Shown here: positions 39,535 through 53,163 of the stretch, one piece after another | How the letters are laid out: every line of letters starts with the position of its first letter | How positions within the stretch are numbered: the stretch's first letter is position 1 | DNA from: Myoxocephalus aenaeus | Taxonomy: Eukaryota; Chordata; Actinopteri; Perciformes; Cottidae | Length of the DNA: 64,000 nucleotides | Reading direction: 5' to 3' | NCBI GenBank assembly: GCA_038501785.1 | Contig: JBAMJR010000004.1 | Location: 1,967,501-2,031,500 of the forward strand | Program-made: the position numbers and the translations under genes | The notes under the pieces: generated by a model | The model's database searches: none | What the model was told of the DNA's origin: nothing | Seen by the model: only the letters and a program-made list of their open reading frames with translations

Positions 39535-39560
39535 CGCGCGTTACTCCGCCGCGGGACGGC
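39067..39560 (-). promoter_or_regulatory. phyhipl: phyhipl 5' region
   Basis: CpG-rich sequence lies upstream of the start codon on the minus strand. It contains a CRE-like 10-base palindrome TGACGCGTCA (39268-39277) and a (GT)n(GC)n tract (39464-39540). On the minus strand CTCTTCTGCAG ends at 39069, two bases before the ATG, and could be a splice acceptor, so further non-coding exons may exist. The frame upstream of the ATG is open for about 100 bases without another ATG. Confidence 0.45.
39464..39540 (+). repeat. (GT)n followed by (GC)n, Z-DNA type tract
   Basis: About 77 bases of strict purine-pyrimidine alternation: GT dinucleotides to 39526, then GC dinucleotides to 39540. It lies about 400 bases upstream of the phyhipl start codon. 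Confidence 0.95.
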
Positions 39561-42500
39561 TGAACATTAATACTTCAGCGGATTAGTGCAGAGACGTTCC
39601 GCAAATGTAATGGCTTCTTATGTAACCAGATTAGCGGTGTTTCCCCTCCGGTTTAGGGCTCCATCTAAATCTCCAGTTCTTTCCTATTTCACGTGCGACG
39701 TCATCCCAACAATGGTCTCTCACATGTCCTTATTTGGTGAGGTGCCCTCTCTCGCAGGAGCGCAGGTGCAAATGGGCCAGACAATAATGAGCTGGGGGAC
39801 TCTGACATATTGCGCGACATAATGGATGACTTACCTCTGCTTCTCCATCCTTTGCATTATAATGACACACAACAACAATGCAAGACCCTGCCAGATCGTA
39901 GCCAGAAAACCATGCTTCATGCTTGGCTGGGGGGGTGTATTTGTTTATAATTATCTCCCCTACTAGAGCCTCTTTATCAGGGGCTCCCAGGAGCAGCATT
40001 GCCAGGACATAAAAAGGTCAAGTGCAAGGGCAAATTGTGGTTAAATGAACAATGACGGCTGCAGTCGTCTCTTATAACATCATTTCTGATCATCACAGAG
40101 TCGCGTGCATTCTTATATTTCCTACAGCAGCACGGTTTCCTCTCTACTCAGGGGAGCATCAATGAGGCAATGTCACCGTCTGTTTGTGTGTGTCTCTCTC
40201 AGTGCTACACACGGCGCCCTGAGGCGACAGAGTGCTTATCTATTCAACGGACTACCAATTCTGCAGCCGCGCCTCTGGGACCCCTGAGTCATGCTTTTCA
40301 AAAACTACTGCACTGTAGGCTCCACTGTGAATCATAGGAGGGAAGCCACCCGAACTCATCTCTGTTTGAGGCACACTGTCACAGCAGCATCATAATCGTC
40401 TCTGGAGTTATACAGACGAGGAGGGAGAGGGAGCGTTACACAACCAGCCAAGAGCAACGTGACCATTTTTATACTCCAATTTCTCATTTTTAGATGGCAT
40501 TCTCATGCACGTTGGAGGATTTACAAAATGGGGTTAAAGCGGGCAGGCAGGCAAATTAAAATCGCGGTAAGCTCATAATCACTGTGGCAGTGAGATTCAG
40601 TCAGAAACATATTAGACACACCACTGAAGTGCTTGCATTTATTCCACACTCACATTCAAGGGAAACATTGCATCTGGCTCAGATTTCCTGCCTGGGAAAC
40701 ACAACTCATTAGAAGTGAAGGTCAGCATTCAGATCCCTGCCATCTGTGTCTGAGGGGAAGATGCTGCTAGATTCAGTATCAACCGATGAAATGATCTATA
40801 CGTTCAAACCTGTTATTTGTGTGGGAAATGTATACATTACGCTTTTCATGTTTACTATGTGCACGTCTCACCAGCTGCCTCCCTGCTGTCTAAGATGGCT
40901 TGATTATTCTCCTAAAGAGCTTTGGACCGATATCCACAGATTAACACGGCATCTGCTTAATTGACTGCTCCACTATAATTACATAAGGCAGAGAGTATGT
41001 TCATCAAACGTCTATGTGCAGTCATGAAAAAAATGAATACAAAAAAAACTACAGCTCAGCTAATGGTACACCAGAAAAAAGAAGCTCATTGTCATGTGCG
41101 GCATCATCCATTCCTCTTAGTCACCGCGTCGCCCTTCCCCATTTCCCGGCTCCGCGTGCTGTGTTCATCTGGCACAGGAGAGGAGGAGGTGGAGGCCGAC
41201 CAATTCTGGAGGGTTCCTTCTCATCCTACTATCCACCCATCCATCTTCCTCGCCATCCCTCTCTCCACCCACCCGGATCCCCTCCAGCGAGAGTCATCAT
41301 GCGTTAGCGTCAGTGTTTCCAGTAGGGCTGCAGGAGAGCGACACTGTAGTGTGTACCATGCGAAACACAGCCAGCCACGTTCACCCCCTCCTCCTTTCCT
41401 CCCTCCCCCCCATCTTCCCATTCACTTCCCATTTGTAACATCTTATCTTCTCTTCTTTCTGTCGGTTTTCCTACATAGCTCTGCGGTTACTCGAGCCAGC
41501 CTCATTAAGTGAATATCACTCGGTGTGCATTTCTGTGTTTTGAGTACACTGTATGCCACAGCGTGCCCTGTATTGGCAGTCCACACTGATTTACTCACTC
41601 TGCTGTGCTTAAAGCTCAGATGCCACATGGACACACAGTGACAGATGGGGAAATAGCAGGGAGAGAGGTGTAGTCGGAGAAAACAGGCCAAATAGGTTTG
41701 TAAATTAGAAGGAAGAAAATACTCCAAACATCCCTCATTTTATTTACTCCCTGCTTTCTACATCATCCTCTCACACACTCATCCGATGGCAACTACACAT
41801 CCCTTCTCATCCAAGAGGCCATTTATGAGCCAGGATATGGAGCACAGGCCACAACATTCGGAGAAAACAATAGCAAGTCTCCAGGGTCTAATGTGTGTCA
41901 CAGTGTACCACAAACACATTTGTCTGAGGGAAGTAAATGAAGCGTGTCATTGATTTGCAGTGTGAGCTCTGGCGTTAGTTTATAGCTGCAGTTTGATTGA
42001 TAACGGCCATGTGTGTGTCTCCAGGTCTCCAAATGAAATCCCAGTGTATCAGAGCTCTTCAAGAAATAAACGCCTTCACCTTCTGTCCCAGTTGTTACAG
42101 TCAAATCTAATGTGAGCCAACATGCAGCAACAGGCCATGTTTAATCAGGAGAGACTAATTAAAAGCTGGGATGTTATTAATAAATGCATTTAACTGATAG
42201 GAGGATGCACAATATATGAAAAGCCAAAAGGAATATTTTCACATTTGGGAAATATGCTTGTTGGCTTTCTCTGTTTGCGTGTTTGTAATAAATATGTAGC
42301 TAACGCAAACAGCAAGCCTGGCTCCGTCTGAAGGTAACAAATGCACCTTCCAGCAACTCTGAAGCTCAATAACCAACACTTAATATTATGTTTATTTAAT
42401 ACAAAATCCCCCATGTTACAGGAGGATATGTGCTGAACTACTTCTTTTCTGGGAAAAATAACATCCTTAAGTCTCTGCTGGTTGCTTGGTCAAGAAATGT

Positions 42501-45500
42501 CGGACTCATGACACGACCCCCCCAGTGAACCCACACATATGTCAGGTTTTGACATGTGTTAATTAGTGAGCTTTAAGGCCTTTGTTACCTTTAGACAGAA
42601 GGCTAGCCGTGTTCCTATTTTTCCAGTAATTTATGCAAAGTAAAGCCACTGGCTTCTGGCTCTCACTTCTTATTTAACATCCAGACAGTAAAGTCAAATT
42701 CATCTTCACATCCATCTCTTGGAAACAAGCAAATAAGCACATTTACCCAAAATGTTCAACTATTCCTTTATTAAGAGATGTCACATACTGTATATGATAC
42801 GTTTTTACCATTTATACCTCACATGGACATGGTCATGGACACCGGGGGGTCTCATGGGTGACACTCTCTGGGTCCGGCTCTGATGACAACTAGAGGTGGA
42901 GGTTGGTCACATCAGTCAGACACTGAAATGACAGCAGCCCAAAGAGGTGAAGCTTTACAATCTGAGAGGTAGATGACATTTAGTAGAGTGGCACTTTAGG
43001 TGGAAAAAATGGTGGGGCAACAACTACTTTGGACAGATGCAAAACCGGACAATTGCACAACACTGCTGTGGTTGTGCTGGAGCAGCTTTTGTTACTAGTC
43101 GCTGGGCTACACTCCTGCATAATTGCGTATTCTGGAGGTGCCACCTGAAATGTCAGGGATTATTAAAGATAAAAGCAGGATTAATCCAAAATCCCACTCT
43201 GGGTTAGCATGCGTTACAGCCCTGACGTTTTGTGAGGCAGATCATATGAGGTCTGAATCCACTAAAGAAACACTCTCTGCCAGGATTATTACGAGTGCCC
43301 TGCAGACCAAAGCTAATAAGAGAGGAGTGGAACTCGAGCCATGGAGGTCTTCTATTTAAATTGTTTTCCATGTGGCCTCATCCTCCAGCCCAGTGCTCCA
43401 CACCTTGGAGCCAGTCCAGACAGCAAAGTGAGGACCCGGCCTTTGTCTCAGTTGAGGTCAAATGAGCTGATGTGACAGACACACAGCTGCATCACACACA
43501 GAGTTGGTTGAGGGTCAAGTTAAACTAAGGAACAACTCAAATGATTGCCAACCCTTCATGTTGTAACTTACATCCCTGTCTGACCAAAATATCGTCACTT
43601 TATCCTAGAAGACATTTGTGTAAAGTAGACACAATTAGCACATGAATTATTGAGTTATGGACAAATTGTGTTTTTTAGACGGTTTGTACATAAATGGCAT
43701 GTTTTATTGTTATTAGTTAATGTTACCTCCGTCACTTTGTGATGAGATGCCTCATTGGTGTCATGTTGAAAGATGTTGTTGTCACTTGGGTTCTCACTGA
43801 TGGTCCTCTTGTCCTCCACTGGATCTGCTGCTGTCCTCATTGCTGGATCCCCGGTGGTCTGCTACGTCTTCTTTTCTTCTGTTTCTGTGCTTTTGATCCA
43901 CATTTCAATTAACTAGGTTCTGCGAGTCTGGAGCTGTTTATTTTCTCCCCAGTTGTTACAAATAAGTCTGGAAGGGACAGCCTGCGTGTTAAAACATTAG
44001 GGACCGGGACTCTGGCTGGGACAGTCTTTAATTGAATTTAAGTATTTCATTCTCCTTGAAGAGCGAGGCACGCACAAGTAATGTTACTCCCTCGTCTCTT
44101 CTAATGGAGACAAGACATTTTATTTTAAGAAATTACAAAAATGAAAATACGGTTGTTTCGTTACTTTAAATTGAACTCAAACACACGCTAGTGATCAGAT
44201 TTACGTGTCCCCCCATTCATCGCGTCGACCACGAACCAGGAAGTAGGGTTCCCTACATCCTGTTCCCGCTCACAAGTCTGAGAAATAGGCCTATTTTATC
44301 AGCCACTTAGATTGTATAACAAGGATACGTTAAACTTCAGCAACCAAAGATGTTTTATGTCAATCCGGAATCATATTAATTTCTACATTACTCTTCTTCC
44401 TGCCGTCTGCAGGCGGGGCGTTTCCTCTAATAGATTAATTGTCCTCAGTCTGCTAATTGAGTTGGATGGGGGGAAAAGAAAACATAAACAAGAGTGAGTT
44501 AAGATATGAAAAATAAGATTCATGATTGAACCATGAGGGATCTAAAGATGGACCAATATTTTGCCTGCAAGGTTTAAAGCAAAAAAACAATAATGATCTG
44601 GCGTATTGTGAAAAACAAAATGTACACTACACTAAATGCATTATAACCACAGTCTCATACTGAAATAATGGTACTGAATGTACAAAGAGCTGCAGATATG
44701 CAAACAATAATCTGTCAATTGTGAGATTTGTGTCGTTTTTCATGAGCAGGGAGAAACAAAAAAAAAACCAGGTAGACAGACACAATGAGCCAGACAGACA
44801 CTGTGAGCATATTGTCTGTTGGATAAGAGCCAGCTATGGTGAGGTAGCAACCAAGTCACAGCTCTTCTCATTTACACCTTTCCTGCAAAGGCAAGCTGCT
44901 CATGATAACAATATGGTGGACTCGAGGCCGCCAGGATGCAGCACAAACGCACGGCTGGATAGTCATAGAAAAGCCCATTGCTTCTTCACTCTGTTTTAGC
45001 CGTCTTTCACTCGGTCCCGTGTCTCACAATAGAACATGAAATTGAAATTAGTCATGCCGGCCACTGAGAATGATTGCCAGCTGCGCTGTACACATAATCA
45101 CCCTAGAGTGAGGCGTATAGAGGCTTTGATATTCGTGATTTAATAGCTTTTCTCTAGCGCCATTGTGCTTGAAGCGTGTGGGATTGCTTTATGTGGTTAA
45201 AATATAAATGTATTTAATCCTGGGGAAACCATAGCTCTACTTTAAGAGAAACATAGAATACAATTTATCTCTGATCTATTTACCATATGAGATATTGGCA
45301 GCAGAAAGTCATGACTATTTTGTAAATATCCTTCCTATGCATGACCTCAGGATCACGCACCAGTATTTACATCCTCCAGTGTTGTGGTATTAATGTGAAG
45401 GAAACAATGATGCAGGATGAGCGAGTGTGAGTGAGACACAAGCTGCCACAGAAAAAGCTCAGTGGCACCACCTGCTCCTGTTAAGGGCTCATTTGCGTTG

Positions 45501-46800
45501 GATGAGAGGCTCTCCCTCCCTCCCTCTATCGTCACATCATGTTGCTGCCACAAACAAAAGAGGCCCGTGGGTGAAGTCTGGAACAGTAAATATGAACATG
45601 AATAATTTGGAAAATATAAATCACCCTCTTTACCGCAGGCAAATACAGCTTCAAAAAGTTTGTGCGTGTAAAGTCTGTGTTTCCAAAACAAAATTCAGAT
45701 ATTCAAAACTACATAAAAAAGAAAATATATATAAAAAAAGTAAGTAACATGAAAATGGCATACATTTTGTAGCATATTAAAATCCCACAAATAAACCACC
45801 AGTAGTTGTTAGTGTTATTTAATAATCTCTAAACATGTAATAATGTGTTGCTGAGTAACCATTGTCCATGTTTTAGTACAGAAGTGTCATTCTAAGAGGC
45901 AACACTGCCCCCTTGAGGTTTCCATCTGCACTGCCTGTGCAGAGAATTTAGGAGAAAAACACTGCATTACTCTAAGTGGTGGTCTGTTCTTTGGAGCCGA
46001 TGAGCTCATTCTCATATTTTTCTGCTCTGCTTGTATTAAATAAGAGACATTGCCATGACTTAATGTAAATGTGGCACAGCCAGGCGACAGTGCAGAGTTT
46101 GTGACCTCACTCAAACAGATGTTTTTCAAATCTGAACGGTTCACCCGACAATTCATCACAGAGGAACTGGATTATGTGACTTGGATAATGCCTGAATAAT
46201 AATGAAAAAACAAAGAGGAACCCTTTTTTTGTTTATTTTTAAAACAATTGTGCAAGAAAAAAGAAACGTCTTCATATAAATTCCACCCATTTAATCTGCT
46301 GCTGGACAGGACAGATGGGCAGTAAATTAAGAGCCACTGAATTGAGACAGAGTTTAAATTAATTTGTTCTTGAGCATTACACTATATATATATATATATA
46401 TCGTCTCTGCCAGAATCTCCATTAGTCGCAGCAGATTCATTCTGTTGGATTAAGCAGATCCTGGCTATGCGGATTAGGCCTCATGTAGGCATGTCGCTTC
46501 AACCTGCAGAGTATGTACGGGGTTTAGATTACAGTTCGCTGTAGGGCTTTCAAACGGAGAAGATAAAGTGAATGTACTTCTGTAGTTTGCCATTTTAATA
46601 CTTTGTGCTTATCTGCTCTCTGAGAATATTCTGAGAGTCGCAAGGTTACAGCATTTTACGGATACCGAGCGCCTGGATTTCCTGATAGTTTAAAGCGACG
46701 ATCATCTTCCTGCCTTTTCAGACTATAGAGAAGACACTTGCATACGATTATATCTGTACATTCTTGTGTTGTGCAGAAAACAAAAGCAACAAAAAAGGGA
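39561..46800. other. Intergenic stretch between phyhipl and bicc1
   Basis: No exon, RNA gene or full-length transposon is recognised over about 7.2 kb. Small structures include an imperfect ETS-site palindrome (44237-44262) and a short (TA)n array (46383-46401). Open frames here are short and lack splice context or known similarity. The right part probably contains bicc1 downstream sequence and the left part phyhipl upstream elements. Confidence 0.6.
46383..46401 (+). repeat. Short (TA)n array
   Basis: About ten TA units in the intergenic stretch downstream of bicc1. Confidence 0.9.
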
Positions 46801-49800
46801 CTTTGTTTGCATAAATTTATTACCTTCATAATACTTGAACAAACATTTTTTTTTTTGCCTGCTTGACAGTTTCTCCAAAATGTCCCGTTTATATCTGTAC
46901 TACAATACAATTAGAATAACAATAGCATCAACAGATGCCGCAGTGAACAGAGCTTCGGCCACATGGCAATGTTTATACACAAATTCGTCTCTGGAACTTT
47001 GTGCAGAGTTGTACCTTTCTCACACAAAAACAACAGTTGCATAAGATGAAAAAGTTGTACAAAAGTTATGTATTATCCTTAGTGGTTTACATTTATTATA
47101 AATGTACCATTTGATTGCAGTACAAAGACTCCTTCAAATAAATCCCTTTGGGAACAACAATATTACTAATACAACAAATCAAAAGACATAATTGTGAATC
47201 TACTCTATCAGAGGGCAAAGACTAGACAAGCTGGCAGTAAACGTTTCGACTCCCTTCGCTGACGCTTAATAAATCTGCAATAACATGCGTCAATATCTGA
47301 TCAACAACATTCACTTGATAAGACAAGAACCTCTGCTGCCCTCCGAGCAAACGCATCCAAACAAGGTAAGGGATGAAAACAAATGTCTGCGAGGCAGGAA
47401 CACGAGTCACCGCACTGGGAGAACCAGCGCTCAACAGTTTCAATGTAGTACCATGATGCGTGGGGGCGAACCGGCCCCGGGTTTCCTCTCGGGATAAAGA
47501 ACCCCGTTCTAGATTAGCGTTCTCCCTCTTTCATGTCTTTTTCTCAAGACTTCCATGGGGATAAAAGAGACAAATACCTGGTTGGCTTCGGCAACCGTGT
47601 CAGACTATCATTTAGGATAGTGTTACTTACTTGACAACCACATTGAGAATGGCTCAAATCAGATGCGAGGGAGGTTGGGAAGTGGTTAAAAGGGGAACAT
47701 GATGAACAACAAATCACCTTAAAGGGAATCATTGTGAATTTAAGAGAAGTGACAAATGATGGACTTCTGTCTTGTAGGAGACCATGTGAGGACTGCTGTT
47801 ACTTTCTTTTGAAGTAAAGTTTGGCGAGGTAAATGTTCATGCACTCGACCGTGATCATTTTTCAAAAGCGCCCTCTACATACCTAATGGATTATATACAC
47901 TGTACTCTCATTCAAACCAAGAAAAGACTTTTGTTAGTCTTAGATTTTATACCCTTAGTACTGCAAAGAAACACATTTTCCCCAAAAGAAAAAGAAGAAA
48001 AAAATGACAAAGAGGCACTTAGTTGCACTTGATACAAAGTGCTCAAGACTTTGGAAGACGGATCGGTTTGTAGGGTAAACACTCAGATAAATCTTAAAGG
48101 ATATCACGCAAAACAACACTTGAGACATCCAAAGTTATTGAACCGTTTGAAAAGGATGTTTTCCTTTTTCAAAACACATGACCGAACATAATGCAGGAGT
48201 CCAGAACAAACACAAGCTCTGATGATAAACACTGCCGCTGCATGCATAATCCTGTAACTTCATTAAACTCTGCTTAACCAGGTTTCCTGGATATTAGATT
48301 GCACGACTGATACCAGAAAATTCCAGATTTGTGTTTGTTTTCATCTTAAATCTCAGTCCTTTTGATGACTTTGGTTTCTCTTTTGCATCCCCTGAAGATA
48401 TTCTCATACGAGACCAACTTGGCTGTGAATATACTGGTTCTTTGTGTGACGCACCTCCCTACTGGAGAGGAAGGTCAGATCAAAAATATTGTTATTCTTA
48501 ACGAAATATCTCCCTGCTGAAAAACTAGCTATGTACATTGGCCCTTTTCGCTGCAAAATTCACGGTCCTGCTCCGTTAGGTCCTTCCAGCCAGTTAATAG
48601 GAAGACAAAAAAGGGCACACAGGTCTAGCATAGCAACTCGAGGTCTGGATACATGGAGTGCTTTGTGAGATTTTCGGCACACAGAAGGGGCCACGGAGAA
48701 GCCAACACTGACAAATAACAGATGAGACAAAAGACCATGTGCTATAAACAAAGGGGAACCATAGACCAATGCCTGTTGACATAATCAGAGAGAGGCCTTT
48801 AAAGCTTTGCCTCACTGCCTCATGGCTCTGCTACTGTCTCATGGCACAGCCACATTACGGCTCCACAGATTAAAAAAAGGCAGGGAAAAAAAAAGAAAAG
48901 TAAAAGATACTAATAATCTAATTACAAAAATTATAGAAACTCACTCATGAATGTATAAAAAAATACAAATGTAAACTGATTACCGTTAAACATCCCACCC
49001 ATTCCCCTAAAATGGTAAAAACAAAAAATAAAATCATAATGCATAGTGAGTAAAAAATATTAGATTATTTTTTTTTGTCTAGTACACACACACATACATA
49101 CAAACAGACTGCGGTTGGACACAAACACTGACCTCGGAGGAATGTCCACCAATCAAAACACTTATAGGCAGCCAAAAGGTCAAAGGCCACAATGATACTT
49201 CCCTTTGGTTAAAGTTGATTAAGTCACCACTTTAATGCACTGACACATTTTGCACTTCCTTTGGTGGCGCCCTAAACTCACTAGTAAGTGCTTACATTTG
49301 GTTTGGTACAAAATGCATCTGTGCTTTTAGTCAATAAAACAAAACAAAAATGCATAGTTATTTTAATCTAATGAATTAGGCTCTCACAGGCAAAAGTCTA
49401 GTAATATTAAAGTGCATGTCACTGATACAACAGCATAATACAAATGCAGGTAGTATCAATGTGTAAAATGATTTGTACTAATCATTCTGCCTGTTCCCTT
49501 GAACGAAAATTGGACAGAAATACTGGACAGTACCCTTTATCAGAACCATAACAACAAACCTTCATATATAAATGCTCCAGATAGACGCAATGGCTCTATA
49601 AAAGAGGAGTGAACACTGAACCTCACTTTTCTGAGAAATCCCTTTTTTCTCATTGGCACTTCAGGTAAAACTATGGCTTTTAATATATATATTTATACTA
49701 TATGGCAACAACAACATTTGAACAGTCTTCATTCAGCTTAAACCCGGGCTGTTGAGGCACAGAATGACACTGGAGGCGGGTCTCCATCTTGGACGTAGGT

Positions 49801-49810
49801 CTGGAGGCGC
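46800..49810 (-). other. bicc1: bicc1 3' UTR
   Basis: About 3 kb of AT-rich sequence follows the bicc1 stop codon on the minus strand with no competing gene. Minus-strand AATAAA candidates lie at 47092-47097 and 46816-46821; the latter gives the longer UTR. The exact end is not fixed by sequence. Confidence 0.5.
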
Positions 49811-52800
49811 CTACCATCGCCCACTGACGCTGGCTATGTCTGCGTGAAACTGACGGGAGAGGCGGCCGCTGGCTCCCCCTTCCAGGAAAGAGGACCTGAT
49901 GGGCAGCTCGAATAGTTTCCTCCGGTTCTTGTTTAGTTCTGTGTTGAAAAAAAGAAGAAAAAAAAGAAGCACCACAGAACATCAACAGAAGTAAAGGTGA
50001 TTCAACAACGTCTGGTGTTGTAATAGAAGCCGTCGTAAATCACAGGAAAGGAATGCAGACAATGAAAGAGTGAGTGGACATCGCAGGTAAAAACATTTGA
50101 GATTGTGGGTTATTTTTCTTCCATAATATGTAGGTACAAAACATTCAGTGTTTATTTACCTACATTGATGAATTTAGGAGAAATCTACAGACCCAAATAG
50201 ACAAAGGTTAACATTAGTTGCCTCATTTGCATATTTAAACAATATTTCAGAAAACCTGTAATGCAAAAGGAAATTGTTATAAACCAAGTAATCAATTTGG
50301 TAAGTGTCATGGTGATATCTATAACATGTTCTACTCTATTCACCTGTTGAGTAAAAGTTATGAAATTTACAATACATTTCTTTAAGACGTTTTCTCAAAA
50401 TAAGCTTTTCCTCAGACTGAAGTGGAGATTTCTGACCAAACTTTCCAATTTAATGTCCATCAATATTCTGAAGGCTTTTACAACCGGGTTTGTTCATATA
50501 TCATTCATAGCCATAATTATAGTTTATTAGTTATTGTCTTGAAAAAGGTAATGAACTGGGGAAGTTTCATGGTGATATTAGTTATTTAAATATTTTACCC
50601 TGTGCACCTGGGGTGTCCCCCCCTTAATGTCTCTTTTCAGCCTCCATTGATCAACAATGACAAGAAAATTGGATTCAGATCTCTCCAGGTTTGCTCAGAT
50701 CAACAAAAACCCTCTTTGTACCCACCTGGGTTTTACGCAGCAGCGTGGACATAATGATTTTATAAAAATGTCACGTCATGGCATCCCTTGAGTTATTCAT
50801 ATGATAATCGCACTCTGTCGCTGCCAGCATAAACCTTCAGTTGGATTACTGGAGACAGGCAGCTCGCCCCAGCAGCTCTTTTTACTGGCAGACCGGCAGG
50901 AAGTCAGAACCTGGATTGCCTTGACTCGCCTTCTATCTCTTTATAATGAGAAGCACAAATAAAAGAAAGCCGGAGAGACAGACAGAGACGTGCATGTTCC
51001 TGGTTTGGAGCCCTCGAGTCCGCCAGTGGAGATGCAAGTTGAGATGCACTTGGCTGAGGCGTCAGGCAATAAAACCAAATTCTGGCCTTGGATCGCTCTG
51101 CTTTTTCTGAAAATCAGCACTGGCCTCGCCATTTCCCCGTGCTCCTCTCTTGCTGTCAACCCTGGCTCTGGTCTGAGGTTTCTGACCTTTTACTGAATGC
51201 CCCTGACAGGAAGCTCATGATCCCAACATGAGCGTGATTAACGTATGCAGCCCAACAACTCCAGCTATTACAACGTCCAAGACATGACATCAGTAATAGA
51301 GTGTGACATCCACAACATTCACATTACATCCAGTGCAAAAACATGACGGAGTCTACATCAGCATCAGGGAGGCAGCTGGAGCAACTGGAGAAAAAAAAAA
51401 CACACTCATGTGAGAAGAATGTGCCTTAATCCCATTTACTCCTGCCGGTGCAAATTACTGCAACATGTTTTCATGCATCTTTACAAGAACAAATGTGTAC
51501 TCTTTTACTCTACTCGTCTGCCAATAATAAGGGCCACCTATAGCTTTCAAAGCCAGTGTTTGGCGGTTTTGATGACCTCTGCCAGTTGGAGTTCACTCTT
51601 TGCCCTCTGCACAGCTGGGCTCCACTCAGGCTTGTGGCAGCAACAGACACAAAAGGAAACATTAATGAAACACACACAAGCCAATTTGTGTGAACTGCCT
51701 TCAGCCGGAGCGGACAGCGCGAGGCTCCAGCTGCTATCTGTGATTATCAGCACAGTAAAAAACCAAGTCGAGACTGACGTGGTCGTTTGCAGGCATATCT
51801 TTACCGGAGCGGCTCTGTTGTTAATGCGTTTGTTTTATTGGTCAATTTCGGTTTTGCCAGACAGAAACACCGGGAACGAGGAAGGGCATGAAAGAGAAAA
51901 TGTGAAAAACACGTGGTTCTCTTTAGTTGTACCTGAGATGGCGAGCAGCATTTTCCTGCGGGCTCCAAAGGTGGTGATGCCCAGTTCCTTCAGGTCCTGG
52001 TCTGTTAGAGTCAGGAATGTCTGGAGGTCAATCTGAAAGCAGCAACATGCCCATTTAACACCACTATTACCACAATTCAGCAACTTCTACAAGTGCTAAA
52101 AATACTATAATACAAATTTATTTACTTGAAGAGCTTTAGCATGATCACATTTTCCAATGCACTACTGTACATGCCTTCCTCCAACCTGTATGTTTGAGCA
52201 GCAAAACATGACCACATGTCCTATAGTTTCTCCCTACTTTTATCTTGTGTTACATACATACTTTATATTATTTCATTTAAAAAGACAATACAACATTGAG
52301 GGGGTCAATGTACTTCAGAAGCCAAAGGAAGAGTAATTATGCCCATAAAGTATGCAAATATTGTAGAATATGTTTTTTCCAGAAACCTATTCATTTACAG
52401 CCCATAGCTTTAGTTTTTAAGCTAACACCTTCACCCACAAATGTGAACTCATAGTGGTACTAAAAAGAAAAGTTAAGACAAAAAGTGGAATTTATTTACT
52501 ATTTTGGAAAATATCAATGCCCGTTTTCAGCTCGACAGTCCCACATAAAAAAAATCTGTGTTGGGGAGTAACTAGTTACATGTAACAGATATGTCATTAC
52601 GTTACAGTTACTATTAAAAATGTTGGTGATTACAAAGTCGTTACATCCGAAAAATCGTATTTTCAGTCAGAAGGTTATATGTTGAATATAACATCAATGC
52701 TGTTGTCATGTTACGACCATAGTTTAAGTTATATTGAAGAACTTTTAAACTGGACACTAATCCGTGTTGAGTACTGTTGAAAGGTTTACACTTCCTGGTT

Positions 52801-53163
52801 TGTCGATACTTTTCAGCTTTATTGCTCAGCTTAACATTTTTTTAAAGTTCCATAACTTTGATGAAGTAATAAACATATTGACAATTACTGATAACATTTT
52901 TTCAGGGTATCTAGAACTCTTTAGCCCATTACATTTCAAGCGGCCTTCCGAACACTGGTTAAAACCACAACTAGAAGAAGAGTTCCCATTGTGCGCTACC
53001 TCTTGTTGCTGGAAGACGTCCGTGTACTTCCCTAAGCCCAGCTTGCTGAACAGCTCAGGCAGGTCTGAGCCCTTCAGAGACGAGTTCAGACTGCAGCCGT
53101 TGCTGCCAGTTATCGAGGAGATGCAGTCCATGTAGTTGCTGCTGCTGAGGTAATGCTCGGCAG
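49811..53163 (-). CDS. bicc1: bicc1 SAM-domain exons and C-terminus
   Basis: The sterile alpha motif domain is split over three exons: 53163-53000 (ends DLPELFSKLGLGKYTDVFQQQ), 52032-51933 (LTLTDQDLKELGITTFGARR) and the start of 49938-49811 (ELNKNRRKLFE). In BICC1 this domain forms head-to-tail polymers that concentrate the protein and bound mRNA in cytoplasmic foci, and it contacts ANKS3 and ANKS6. The tail after it (FLEGGASGRLSRQFHADIAS) is nearly invariant relative to the human tail I remember. Confidence 0.93.

Noticed and set aside
39002..39586. 194-codon + strand open frame antisense to phyhipl exon 1
   Set aside because: Antisense to a conserved exon and ends in a GT/GC repeat; no similarity.
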